From assembly GCA_025766275.1 (NCBI GenBank), contig JAFKAC010000034.1:310001-374000 (forward strand): a stretch of DNA of 64,000 nucleotides, read 5' to 3'. Source of the stretch: Lactarius indigo (taxonomy: Eukaryota > Basidiomycota > Agaricomycetes > Russulales > Russulaceae). The notes under the pieces were generated by a model. That model did no database searches. It was given only the letters and a program-made list of their open reading frames with translations, and was not told the DNA's origin. Shown here one piece after another: positions 49,640 to 61,564 of this stretch. A program made the position numbers and the translations under genes. The first letter of the stretch is position 1. Each line of letters opens with the position of its first letter.

Positions 49640-51722
49640 CAGATCACGCAAATTATGCAAGATTTTATATGGGGACTCTAATATTTCTGAAAATGTTTCA
49701 TAAAATCGTTGAGAAACTGAGAAAAATGTGTGACTTTGTAAACTATGAAAAATTTAGAAAATTTAGAAAAAGACGAAAGTGCGGTAAACCTGCTCGATAG
49801 CACGTGTAAGTAGTCGGGGCAGAGAGAAATTCGCACGAGTTGGGGAAAGCAAGGAAGGGGGTGCAAGCGCGATATCGAAAAAGTTGGGGAGGTGAGGAAA
49901 GTCAAGCATGAGTTCAGAGCTCAAGAATGCTTCTACAAAGCGCCAGGCAACAATCGCAACGAAGTGAGACCTAGGGTGGGAATAAGTCAGTAGAACAAAA
50001 ACGGGAAGTGGTGATGAGAGCTGATGTTGAGGGACGAAGAGGTCGATATGCGCGCAATGGAGACATCAAGCCGAGTGCCTTTCACTTGAGGCCTGACCTG
50101 AAAGGCAGCTTGATACACACGGCAGATGCGAAGACGAGAGGGAAACCAAATGATATAAGTGCAAATCTGAGAGCTTTATCAACTGAACAGTGCCTAAACC
50201 CGAATACGATCGAAAATAACAAGTTGAAAATTGTGACGAAGGGGTAAAGTGAGCAGAAGGCTGTAGGTAGGAGGGAAGTCGACAGACTCAAACATATGGC
50301 TGACGCGAGGTAGAGAATATGAGTCGTAAATGAAATCGGGGAGTGGGTAAGCAAAGTCGCATGGCCGAACGACAGTGCCAGAGGCCCAGAGGTGACGACA
50401 ACGCGCACTACAAGTACAGACAAGGTGTCAGTGAAAGTGGGGTAAGATCCAAGAAATAGTGAGCGCACCTATGCCCGAGACAAAGAGCGCGAACTAGAAA
50501 GATTGGCAAAACGAGTTTGAGAGGCAACAACACGATGTCGATCTGCCGAGGGCAACAACACGAGCGACGTGATGGATACGAGGCGGAAGGTAAGGGAATG
50601 GTGGATGGCAGACGCACGGCGGGCCTTTTGAACCAGGGCCAAGCGCGAGATCGAGGGGCAGCGACGGATTGAGAAGGGGTTCAGCAAGCGAGAAGGCCCA
50701 TACGAGCAAGGCTCGTAGCACATAAGGTGACCAAAAGACAACTGTAAAGATTGTTCGGGAGTGAGTACAAGTGCAATCGTTGATGTTCGCTTGGGTGCCC
50801 TCGATTTAGATCTGCCCTGACGAAGCATCACAACGATCATGCGAGATAGAAGTATAAGAACGATTGAAACTTGAGGAAAGTGGTAGTTTATTGGATGCCA
50901 GACCGAGCCTTACATACGTCGTGTATTTGTACGTAAGGGTGGTCGGTGTCGAAAATGCTAAGTCAAGAACCATGAGGCAAGGTGATGAAGGTAGGGAGAG
51001 TAAAACAAATGGTCCAAGTCCTGTGGATATCGACGGAGAATGAAGATGGAAGCTTGGGGGGAAGACTATTGTAGTATCTGTTGTCCCTGGGATGGGCGGT
51101 GCTGTCGACATGTGCTGTACTGAAGCGAGTGTCGAGGCAAAAGCGGGAGGCAAGTATCAAAAGGGAGCGAAAGGAATGCAGACGAGTTGAAAGGAACGTG
51201 GGTGGCTGATGGTGAAGTACGATCGAAGAGACGCGATTGGCATTGACAAGGCATACTGTGAGAAAGAACAACGGATAAGAATTTAAAGGGCAACAAAAAA
51301 AAATTGGGCGCACCTTTGTTCAAGGCAGAGCACAACTCTAGACCAATCACCGGCCGGGGGCGTAGGCATGAATAATATTCCAGGGTTTTGAAAGAACCAA
51401 TCGAAAGAAAGCTCGCAAGGCGGGGAATGGTAAGGGTACTGTTCCTCGGCGGGACTTTTGATGACGACGTGGACAAGGAGTCGACTGGAATTGGGTGGTT
51501 GATTGGCGGTGGCTACCGCTGTCGGAATTATTGAGCATTTTTGATGTGGAAAGGAACGACGAAAGGTGAGACGAGATGATGGGAAGAGATATGGGAAGAG
51601 AAAAGAGCGGAAAAAATGAGGCGAGAAGGGTGATCTACAAGACACATGACATTCTGAAATCATGTGCCGAGCTGACAACTGAATTCGTAAGAGGAAAGAC
51701 AACGGTTTGCACGTAAAAGTAG
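49640..51722. other. Plavaka 3' flank, no recognised gene
   Basis: AT-rich subterminal DNA, then about 1.6 kb that is purine-rich on the plus strand. Short Ser/Pro/Leu-rich frames exist on the minus strand but none matches a family I recognise or continues across a plausible intron. Confidence 0.4.
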
Positions 51723-54700
51723 CTAAGATAAGTCTCGATAAAGGTGTCTATCTGTAAATGGGTTTAGATAGAAGGTCTTGCACATCTCCAAAACATTGCT
51801 ACTCGTCCATGATGCAGGAGCAACTCTACCAAACTTCGGGTATAAATGGACGCTCCGAAAAATGTTGATTACTGGTATGATACTGGCGGGTTTAGTACCG
51901 TCTGGAAGAAAACAGCGCGAGATCTTATGTAGCCCAGAGTTATGCTCAGGTTCCCGAGAAAATGACGTAAACCACTCGACATATGCGAGGTGCTTGGGAA
52001 TGCTCTGCCCAGATGGAAACAACCGCGCACATTCAGATTCTGGAAGCGAAAATACCACGCGCACCTGTCCAATACGCCGATCCTTCACTCCTGCCTCAAC
52101 TCCAGTACCACTGTTGATGAGTACTATATCGTGTCGGGCGGGAATGAGCTGGTCCTTTTTGTTCTGTCGTTCGGGGTGGCAGTGAATGATATCAGCCGTG
52201 ACGAGTTTGCCGGTCCAAGGATCTTCTCGAAGGTATTTGATATTGTGCCACACCAGAAAGCGACGGATTGAGAGATGGACGTCATTTGCCTCATCTTCCA
52301 GCTGGGAATAAGTGAGCCCTGTATGCGTCAGTCCAGCGACATATCGCCCGATAGCTGCGCGAAAGTGGATTGCACCATAACTTTCTTCTAATCGGTCAAT
52401 TGGAGCAGAGGCGACCGTCGGACGAATCGCCATCTTCAAAATACGACGATGGTCAAGTCCTGGAGGGACCCAATTGACGGACTTCGGTGCAGGGCACCCA
52501 TCAAGTCGCCACTGAATATACTTGGTATGACGAACCATCTTCTCCTTCCGCTCTAGCCATAGTGCCATTTGAGGGAACTCGTCCTTGTGATTGGTTGCAG
52601 CATAGGCGTCCTTCGCGAGGTCGATGTGCAACCGTTCGGTATACTCAGTATTGAAGTTGTCAGTGGTCCCAAAAAGTTTTATCGAACGGCAGTAATGTTT
52701 TGCGAAGTGGAGCTTGGGTATGTTGAAGTTGTCCCGAATGCCGAGGGAGACGAAGATGTGCTTGTTGTCGTGAAATGATTGGAGCGCTGCATCCATCTTC
52801 TGTAATGTTTCGGTTGTGTGAACTGGGTATTGTGTGAGATAAAGAAAGTCCAACAATTTGCGTAACGCGCGCACAAGGGCACCGCTATCTAGTCTATCTG
52901 GAAGTGGAATGTTGAGTACCAAAGCCAGGAGAAAGCGACAAATCTGACCGTGCTCGGTACCGGAAACACGAGAGAGACTGCTAATACCCTTCAAGAACAA
53001 TCGGGTGTTGTGATTTGGTGGGAGACGGCGGCAGCGAGCATCAATTTCAGCAGCCCCGAAGATCTCTGTTGTCCAATGGATCGCGTGCTTCATTACTCCC
53101 TGATATAGTTGGTGAAGGATGTCTGGTGTGATTGAGCGATAAACGTGGGCGTATGGGAGATCCTTCCAAAATGGCTCCGTAACGGGCTTGACACCAAGCT
53201 CTTTGCATGACTCGAAAAAGGCCGCCGGATCGTCATCGAAGTTGTGGAGCGCGTCGAGGAGAGTGTGCAAGTCACGCCAGCCAGTAGGGATCTCTGGACC
53301 TGTGTCTCCAAGTTTGTCGCGTGGCTCGGGGCACTGAGCACATTCACCGGTCTTCGTACAGGTGACGAGTACCTGCTCGGGATAATCCCCGATGAAGCAG
53401 GCGTATATTGGGTGACAGCGCCGACTAATGCCGTCTGCGCTGGCCATTGTGACGCCATTCCTGCCAGGTTTGATGATCGGCGAAAGGATTTCTGACAAAC
53501 AAGCGTGGTAAAGGTTGATAAGGCAGCGTCGGCAAGAGGCCTTACTGGCGATGTGGGGAAGTCGAGATGTTGGAAGGTAGGCAACGAGAACATATGCACG
53601 CGACGAAGGACGGCGACGGATCTCTTTTGGAATGTTGCCGATTGTCATGTACAGTGGATAGGCAGACTTATTCCGGAATAAAGTGATTTGAGTCTTGTCG
53701 CTTGAGAGAATAATAGGAATGATTGTTTTTCCGGCACCCGCATCTCGGTCTAACGCTTTCTGTTCAAGCTGATGTGTTAGTTAGATTATATAGAATTGAA
53801 TGCGTGACTTACTTGTGTGGACCACCACCATTCTCCGGTGTGCATGTCGTGGTACATCCTCAGGTCGCACTTCTCGTCGACATAGTGGCGTTCGGGGGCA
53901 TAGACAAGGTAGGGGGAAAACTCTGGATCGCTGTACAATGCCCGCACGCATTCCATGATGTCTCGGAAGTAGACATCGAAAACCTCACCTCCCAACTCTA
54001 CTCCCATTCGTTTGAAACTAGGCCGCCCAGGAAGTTGTGTGTCAATGATCTTGTTAAGTTCCATGCTATTTTTAAACGACAAGCCGAGTTTATCGACCAC
54101 CTATAGCGCGACGTCAAATTGAGAACACGCAACCCAGAAAAGAATCATACCCTATCGATGCCCACCAAGTCTGTGAACGCCGATGAACTTGGTCCTCGCA
54201 TCTTCGCCCACTGAGCAATCTCCCAATCTGTACGGGACTTGAATGGCGCGTAGGGATTCGTTTGATCCCCCAAGGAGTCAAGATAACGTTCCTGGTCCGT
54301 GAGTGCTGCCTTTTCTGAGACGGGGCACACAGGTCGGCCAGCAGTATCAGGGTAGCTGACAACATGTGGACCGACCCGAAGATGTCTTTCTGTATGGGGG
54401 TCGCAGGTGTCGATTGGAGGAGTGGTTGCACAGTGTTGACGCTGACCTGAGTCGTCCACAACTGGCTCGTCCGTGGGTGGCTCATTGGCATTCTCGTGCT
54501 CCAGTTCGAGCTCGCATTCTATCTCTGCATTGAATTCGTCAGTCTCCAACTCCCCACGTAGTTCTTCGTCCATGTCGTCGTCCAAATCCATGCCGAGGAC
54601 CTTATTGGGCGATTGAAGTTGTCCATGAATGGATCTACGGGAATCATGAGGGACGCCGTTTGAGTCGCACTGAAACAAAAAGTCAGACTTTGAACCGAAC

Positions 54701-54983
54701 ATAAACGAAAAGAGCACACCCTATCATCGCTGTATCCGGTCCAGTCGTTATAATCACTGAAGTCCGAAGCAAGACCGAAGTACTCTCCAGCGTGGTTCAC
54801 AACAAGCCCTTCCTGTTCACCAAGGGATTCTCCTGGGGTTGCTAACTTGTCGTCGGATAGAAGCTCACAGTCTAGTTCAGCAAGATATTCACGACAACGA
54901 GGATCAGGACTTTTTTGAAGATGTAAGCGGAGATATTTTGCTGAAACCTTCATCTGGCACGCTTTGCATCGGTAACAAGACAT
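51723..54983 (-). CDS. Plavaka transposase
   Basis: Catalytic protein of the element. Four exons on the minus strand join in frame: 54983-54720, 54669-54151, 54100-53813, 53759-51723, 1,035 codons plus stop, with no disabling change seen. The N-terminus has a Cys-rich zinc-binding start (CYRCKACQMKVSAKYLRLHL). A Glu/Asp-rich linker follows, then NPYAPFKSRTDWEIAQWAK, MHTGEWWWSTQ, LDRDAGAGKTIIPIILSSDK, NIPKEIRRRPSSRAYVLVAY, a Cys cluster CTKTGECAQCPEP, DLPYAHVYRSITPDILHQLY, and KLHFAKHYCRSIKLFGTTDN with YTERLHIDLAKDAY. This order is that of the Plavaka group (KDZ/CMC-related transposases of Agaricomycetes). The intact frame suggests recent activity. Confidence 0.9.
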
Positions 54984-55199
54984 AGGGAAAGATGGTCACG
55001 TTGGTTGAGAAAGAGATGTAGGAGTTATGGACAGAATTGGCGTAACACGGGAGTCGCCAGGGTACAGGTACAGTAAAGGTACAGTAAGTTAGTACGGGTT
55101 TGGAGAAACACTGTGAGAAAACCAACTTGGACGTCAAATTCTAGTAAAATTTTCTGAAACTTTTACGCTCTTTTACGTTTTTTACCACGGAAAGACAGG

Positions 55200-55800
55200 T
55201 TCCCAGTCCCGGTCCGCTTGCAATTGTACTCGTGCAACGCCACGCCCTTACTCACACGTTTACACGTTTACAGGTTTGGCATCAACCCAGTTCCTTACCC
55301 ATCTAGTCCCCGTTGTGGCCTGCTCCGTTCTTTCTGCTCTGTAGCTGTTGCCTCTGCTTCATAGCCGTCTCCACCCATGGCGCTTAGGTTCCTGCGGCTC
55401 CCTGGCAGCACTCATGGCCTTACCTCGCCTCGTTCCGTCTACCCTTCTCAATTGGTGTGTACGCGGTTTTTCCCTGTCATCGCCTGTCATTCATACCCAG
55501 TCCTACAAAGCTGTCCCTGATACACGTGTCCACAGGACTCAAAGCAGCACGGTTCTTGGTCACAATGCATGCAACTCGTACCCATGCAACGCCACGCCCA
55601 TACTCACAGGCTTACGTGTTCACGGGTTTGGCGTCAGCCCTGGCTCTCTACCCATCTGGTCGCTCCATTCTTTTTGTAACCGTTCGTGTGTTCTATTTCG
55701 TACACTGCCACCCATGGCACCCAGGTTCCTACCTTCCTAGCAGTGCCCCTCGCCTCGCCTCGTTCCACAAAACCGTTACTGATACAGATGTCCGCGGGAC
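55200..55800 (+). repeat. imperfect direct repeat, about 350-bp period
   Basis: The stretch near 55,230 (GCAACGCCACGCCC, then TTACAGGTTTGGCATCA) recurs near 55,588 (GCAACGCCACGCCC, then CACGGGTTTGGCGTCA), with the following CCATGG-containing sequence also repeated. It lies inside the Plavaka element between its two genes. No coding role seen. Confidence 0.55.
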
Positions 55801-56129
55801 TCAAACAGGCTACAAGGCGGCAGGCGCGCGGGCGGCATCTGCAACTCGACCACTGAGAACCAACAATCCCTGTTCCGGACTGCACTTGCCAATGGCATCG
55901 ACGGTGCGTTCAGCTCGATGCTTAACTGGCCCTACAGCTGATGCGTTCAGACTTTGGTGTTTTCGCTCCTCCTACTTCCAATTCGACCATCGGCGACACA
56001 AAGGGCGAAGAAGTCATCTAATGCACCAAGAAGGGTCATGGTAGCCAGTTGATCCCTGAAGGGACGGTATCACGGGTGTCTCAGCGCCTCAATAACAACA
56101 ACTATTCCATGCAGATGCGTCGCCGTTAT

Positions 56130-56620
56130 GAGTCAAGTTTCGTGCGCTGGTTTGGAACCGAATACAGCAGTCGTAGATTTGTTAGGCGGCCTTGGGCCCT
56201 TCTCTCAAGGATCTATTCAACTTTCGTAACCGGAAGTTTTCCCTCCTTACTGGTCAACTTCGTGAGGCCTTAGGTTAATCTATTATTGAACGCTGTTAAT
56301 GGCTGGATCAGATATCCTTGCATCAAGTACATCCATCCTCGCAACTTCATTCACCGTGACATCAAACCCGATAACTCCCTGGTGGGTACCGGCAAGCATG
56401 GCAACCAGGTTAAGGCGCCATTGATTCCAGTCCCACGAAGAAGTACAGGGATCAATCGATCAAGACTCATCTCCACACCCCTTACCGCGAGAACAAGAAT
56501 CAAACCAGAACTGTTCGCTATACCCGCTTTGCTGGTGAGACACGTTCGCTTCTCGGTTAGATTTCCTATCTCGAGTACTAATCATGCCTCCAGGTTCGTT
56601 GATTGTACGTGCCCTACACT
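56130..56620 (+). pseudogene. captured casein kinase 1 fragment
   Basis: Degenerate piece of a CK1-type Ser/Thr protein kinase. It reads FVRWFGTE (about 56,140), then in shifting frames the DLLG/LKDLFNF block and RKFSLL, then the catalytic loop [16 protein letters not shown] (about 56,320-56,375) and GKHGNQV. A stretch follows that in other frames gives KKYRD and HTPYRENKN. The DFG region is missing or shifted and several frameshifts are needed, so it is not a working kinase. It sits between the two genes of the Plavaka element, which suggests host-gene capture. Confidence 0.7.
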
Positions 56621-57249
56621 CCCCATATCCCTTCTGGGTCTATCGGTCATACCTTCCAGAGCTCCGCATTATACACAGATCTTGTTTCTGTCTCCACTCA
56701 ATCCCATCCGGCGCATCAACTTCCACCCCCACCTGAGTGAAGGCGGTTGCGCTCTGGGAAGAGCATTCTCGCTGTCGCGTTCACAGTCACGTTCTCTGCG
56801 TAGACGGATACATTTGATGCCCCATGTGCCAGTGATGTGTATGGTGGTTGCGAGTTCGTGGCGTAATAGAGTGGGTATCAGAGACCCATAGAGATAACAG
56901 ACGCTCGTTACTATCAATTTGCGTATACTGTGCATTGGTTCAATGGCTATATTTTTGTACCGTACTCACACGTGCTCTTGACGCGTTAACCGTCGCAACT
57001 GTCAAGCCTTAGGCGCCTTAGACGGGACTGAATAAGCGAGCAAGGCTGAGTCCATGCGGTGATTCCGATCACTTCACATTGCCCTTGGCCCAACTGTCAA
57101 CTAAGTACCGTCTCTACCCTTGTTTCCTACCGCTTTTTCTTTGTCTTCGTCATCTTCGTGAGTTTCTTTGAAGCTACCCACTGGCGCAGCCTATCCATCT
57201 AGGTACTTGTTGCCTTCCTGGTTTTGACTACGAGTACGCTGACAATATC

Positions 57250-59763
57250 ATGAGTACAAGCATGCCCAAACTACCGACACTTACCCCACGAGCTATGCGT
57301 GCACAAGCGTTGGCTCTCAAGAAGCAAGAGGATGCCCTCACCGCAAAAAAGCTTGAAGAGGAGATGGCTGCCAGTGGTGGGTGGTAGTTGCGAGCGTGAG
57401 ACTGCCTTCGTCATTTTTGATGCCAAGCAACGTCTACAGGTGGACGCCTCAAAAAGAAACAGGCCATAAAAAACGCAGGCACGTACTTATTCTGTGATGC
57501 AGAAGGCTAATCCGAGTCAATCGCGGTGGTTCTTTTAGTTTGGAAGAAGAAGGATGTACAGGATGACGGACCTGCACCCAGCCGCAAGCGAACTCAGTCC
57601 AATCCGGATGAGAAAAATGCCACGAAGAAGAAGAAAGGTATGTGCGACTTCAACAATCATCCGTTTGGTGTGCAGGAACTGAATAATATTTGCGCGTCTA
57701 CGCTCGACGAAAGGTGTTACCACCAAACCCAAACCATCGGCTGTAAAGGGAGATAAACGTAGGTCGACACTGCTCACATATTAGCAATACATTGAGCAGA
57801 TCCCTCGCAGAAAAGTCGAAGTACTTACCTCCGGATGATCAAGCCTTCAATTCAGATGAAGAGGAGCCCCAGGCCGTTGTGGCACCCTCAGCGTCTAAGA
57901 CTGTCACGGCCGACACCATACCTGACAAAGCGAAAGGCGCTGTCCTGCCTGCGAAAGTAAGTCGAAAGAACAAGCCAACTGAAGACACCGAGGAAGAAGA
58001 CGATGAAGAAGACACCGAGGAGGAGCCTGAGGTGGAAAACGCGTCTGAATGCCAGCCGGGGGAGGACGCAGACGACTATGAGGATGTCAATCAGGAGCAG
58101 AGAGAGTTCGAAGTGGGTTTATTTCACGACGTTCTGCTACCATGTAATCGCTGATGCACGTTGATCAGCAACCAAAGTGGAAGACTTCTGCGTCGAGTTC
58201 ACGCGCCCCCGCAAACTTGGAAGATGACGACACCGATGGCGACACCACCTTCTACCCTCCGACTCCGAGTCTTGCTCCAACAGATATTGACACGAACCTC
58301 GCACCGGTGCACCAGAAGGACGATTCGGGTGATGATACTGAGGTTGACAAAAGCAAGGTAAGAAGCCACGCTCCGGATAGGCTCCTCATTGAAGCACCCA
58401 CCAATTCAACCAGAAAGCAACTACTACCGGTGGTCGCTCGAAGCTTTCTACTCGTCAGGAGCGTGCTCAGAAAGCAGAGGTACCTCATTCGTACATGGGT
58501 CTTTCACTACATGGACACTGCTGACGCGAGTCTAACACACTAGCGCCTGAATTGGCGCAAGGCGGCATCTGCTGCAAAGTCGAAGAAGGTGCGTTCTATG
58601 TTTACGAGTTGGTTCGGCAGTTTGAACACTTATATTTCATTAGCTCGCGAATATTTCTGTCGCAGATAACAACGATTCAAGTGACGATGAGAGTTCCACC
58701 CAGTTACCCACCCCCACGCCTGGACAGAAGTACCCTGGCCTCAAAGCTTATCCACAACGTGTGCAGCGTGTCCTTTACCGTGGCTTCAGTCGCATGCAGG
58801 AATATGCCATGCTTGTTTCGGCATTCCCCCCGTCTGACAAAATTGACATGGCTATTCGTTCTGTTCTTCGTGACAGTGCCCGAGATGTGAAAGATGAAGA
58901 AATCGCCAGCCTCATTAAGAAGACCGCGGACTATGGTAATACGCTTGGCCACCTGGTAAGTTATGACTACATCTATAACTGACTTGACTAACGCAACTCT
59001 GTAAATGTCGAAGGTCAAACAACGACTTGGCAATTTTCGTACTGATATCCGCGATGCCGCAGGATATGAGGCAACGCTCGCCTATGGCTTATCAGCGTCT
59101 GACCGGGACCCAATGGACTCTACTGTTAAGGACCTACTGAAGGGTGATACCTTCATCTTCAATGTCGACAAGGTGAGTCGTGATTCAGTAAGTCATTCGT
59201 AACTGACCTTTCTTCCAGGGTCGGGTGCTTACAAACGAGCCGTATCTCCACCCTGCTATTGTCAAAACTGTGGCGTGGTTCTTTAAGGATGCGGCGTCGG
59301 TTGGTAATCGCTTGCTCAACAGCGGCAGCCTCACTTCCAGCCTCCCTGATGATCCGGTGAAGTCCAAAGAACTTGAGATCCCGGCCCCCATGCTTGCGTG
59401 TACTGTCACATTGGTAAGTGGTACGTTACATTGTGCTGCCATAATAACACGGTTTTTGTAGGTGCGCGCTGAGCTGGTACTCTGGAAGACTGGCCCACGC
59501 AACAAGAAACCAAAGTTCAATGCCGACGAACATGTTGGCATCTACGACAGTCACATGACGATCATCAACACACTTGCTGCGTCCCCAAGAAAGTATCACT
59601 GCCTTATGGCCTCACTCCTCAAGAAAGCTATGTAAGTTGAACCGCTCGCTCGTGAAAGTCGTCTGACGTCAATTCCTGCAGAGATGAAAATAAAGGAGCC
59701 AAATCAACAAACGAAAGGGATGTGATGGCGGTGCTGGATTTTGCTAACATGGCTGAGGACTAG
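57250..59763 (+). CDS. DUF6532-domain protein of the Plavaka element
   Basis: Multi-exon plus-strand gene, divergent from the Plavaka transposase. The 5' part begins MSTSMPKLPTLTPRAMRAQA at 57250 and is Lys/Glu/Asp-rich (TEEEDDEEDTEEEPEVE at about 57,985). Core exons 58666-58955, 59014-59172, 59219-59413, 59462-59631 and 59682-59763 join cleanly: YPGLKAYPQRVQRVLYRGF, LIKKTADYGNTLGHL, KQRLGNFRTDIRDAAGYEA, LTNEPYLHPAIVKTVAWFF, VRAELVLWKTGPRNKKPKF, DVMAVLDFANMAED. DUF6532 has no known activity but is common in agaric genomes and near such transposons. The joints around 57,480-57,780 and 58,480-58,600 could not be made to fit with confidence, so the 5' half may contain a lesion or a non-canonical intron. 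Confidence 0.72.
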
Positions 59764-60369
59764 ATCTTAGATTAGATAGTCCCTTGACAAGTTGTTCAGT
59801 TTGCTTCAGTGTCTAATAATAATATGGGAAATAAATTGTTTACACGGAAATACTTTGCAAATTGTGACAAAATTTTGGAAGATATTTGAAAATATTTGGA
59901 AATATTTGCCCAACAGTGAACGAAAAAACATAACATATCTTGAAACATATTCTAATATCTGTCGATTTATGTCAAATTATGTCAATAATTGTCAATATTT
60001 TACTGGAAATTTGGAGGGAGGTTTTTATCTCACCCATCTTAACAACTTTTGAAACTCGGAAAAATCGTTAAATTTAAATACATTCTCGACAGATCCTACC
60101 ATATTTCTGAGATTTGTTAAAATCTTAGGATACCGTTTTTCCTGATGTTTGTGTGATTTTCCCTCCGGCTCACTGTGTGCTGACCAACCTTTTTGAGCAG
60201 ACAGGCCAGGATTCTTTTCAAACCTGGTCTGAATCAGGATGGGTATTTTGATGCAAATAACCTGTGTGAACAGGTTGAGGGTGCAATTGACATCTTTGAG
60301 GGCAAGACAAAAGGCTATGTACAGGGACTGTTCCTCTTTGACAATGCCCCCTCACATCAGAAGCGAGCT

Positions 60370-60711
60370 TGTCACGGTACCAGCGGACCGTTCCGTGGCG
60401 AGAGCGAAGTCGAAGGCTTGTGTTTTACACAGGCAAAGAAGATGCTGCTTGGAGCACTCGGAGAGCACGCAAGGGAGAGGGTAAACACTGGATTCAAACG
60501 AAGAGTAGACAAGGATTGTGCTACTCTAACTACTCCTTATATACTCGTACATACTGTTGTTTTTCGGGACTGTTTTCTGGTACTTTCACGAACTTCAGAT
60601 GAGCTGGCAGAACTACATGAGACGTGGCATACAGCTGGCAAGAACTCGGACCGCTGGCAATCAATCGTTTGACGTGTCAATTCGTGACTGTGATGTCACG
60701 GGGGCGTGACA
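60370..60711 (-). repeat. LTR of a minus-strand retroelement (its 3' LTR)
   Basis: 342 bp running TGTCACGGTACC to GGCGTGACA, so ends are TG...CA in both readings. Orientation is inferred as minus because the adjacent sequence on its right, read on the minus strand, is a purine tract (AGAAGGGGGGCTA) ending right at the LTR. It contains TTATATA. It interrupts the DDE transposase gene after SHQKRA. Confidence 0.72.
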
Positions 60712-60722
60712 TAGCCCCCCTT
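60712..60722 (-). promoter_or_regulatory. polypurine tract of the minus-strand LTR element
   Basis: On the minus strand AAGGGGGGCTA directly precedes the LTR start TGTCACG. Confidence 0.6.
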
Positions 60723-61564
60723 CTAAGCGCGATCGTCCCGATCGTTATCGAGCGCGCGTGAAAAATCGTAATCGTGTCGAAAGATAAAATGGACTGGTCG
60801 CTCGTACGGCGTACCTCGGCGTTGCGCGTGGAGCCAGGTTGTGATTTGCGACGCACGTTCGCGGTCGACCGCGCGTCCGAGCATGGCGAGCCAAGCGCAG
60901 TACGTACGCGCATGGGTATGCGTCGTGGGGACATGACAAACGCGACGAGTCGGACACTTGGTGTGAGGCGTACGACACTCGAACGAGAGATGTCCCTCGT
61001 CGTCGCAATGGCTGCACGCTGGTAACCCGCGTCTGTCGTGGCGTGACGCTCGCTGATCTTCTTCGGCATTCTGACTTGCGGTCGACACTTCGTCGTGAAG
61101 CACGGGGAATTGAGTGTGACGTGAAACCTGTGCCGTCTGAGCGTAAGTACGTAGGGGTTGACGAGGTGGGACCGGCAAGGCAATGGCCGATCCGATGATT
61201 GGGACGCGATGGTGATCGAGACGTCTGTCAGTATTGTTCATACGAATGGCGGCAAATGGTAATATCGTGGGGATGGGGTCAGACAAGTACGGTCTCAAGC
61301 GCGAGGCTGCTCGAGCGTTGGCCAGCCGTTGGTCGATTTCTTCGGCCTCTGTACTCCATTCGCTCCAAGCACGTTCCGTTTCCTTCATGCGTGCGACGAG
61401 CTGCTCACGCCTGGTAAGGGACGCGCGAAGACGGTAAACATCTGCGCTAACTCCTGGGTCAGCAAGCAGATATAGGGCCTGGTCAACCTCGTTGCGCGCG
61501 GGGTGATCGGAGCGGAATATGTCTCTGGTGTCCGGGGAATCGGATGGAGAGTTAGGCTCGGTAC
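60723..61564 (-). CDS. zinc-knuckle ORF of the minus-strand LTR element, 5'-truncated
   Basis: About 280 codons, ending 12 nt before the LTR. It has a charged N-terminal half (REQLVARMKETERAWSEWST) and a CCHC-type knuckle CSHCDDEGHLSFEC followed by CPTRRVC. This is Gag-like, but its place is next to the 3' LTR rather than the 5' LTR, so the element is either gag-only (non-autonomous) or carries an extra 3' ORF. The start was removed by the gypsy insertion at 61,565; the ATG at 61,604 lies in gypsy DNA and is not the natural start. Confidence 0.6.

Larger units (their letters stand above)
49571..60146. mobile_element. Plavaka-type (CACTA-like) DNA transposon, 10.57 kb
   Basis: Element 49573-60144 has terminal inverted repeats starting CAGGAAAAA (left CAGGAAAAATGGGATCTTG; right, reversed, CAGGAAAAACGGTATCCTA). 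It is flanked by AT on both sides; the match can be extended outward, so TT is an alternative target duplication. Subterminal regions (49,600-49,780 and 59,800-60,130) are AT-rich with recurring AAAATTT/GGAAATATTT words. It carries a Plavaka transposase, a DUF6532 gene and a casein kinase fragment. Confidence 0.85.
47591..60369 (+). pseudogene. DDE-type transposase gene split by two later insertions
   Basis: Transposase of a large agaricomycete DNA-transposon family with a Tc1/mariner-like DDE catalytic core. The N-terminal part is 47591-49572: a basic stretch (KKDEEKQKKRKTLK), a long acidic Glu/Ser-rich region with repeats of SSPESEPE, a helical DNA-binding part (TKPTISESTARRWLSRL), then the first catalytic Asp in VTHDESTFFQND and SDFLTADWGRLCDGEEF. 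A Plavaka-type element interrupts it there. After that element, intron 60147-60199 leads to the next exon at 60201: QARILFKPGLNQDGYFD and the second catalytic Asp in LFLFDNAPSHQKRA. At 60,370 a second insertion (an LTR) cuts the gene again. The remaining C-terminus is not in the window. Confidence 0.82.
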
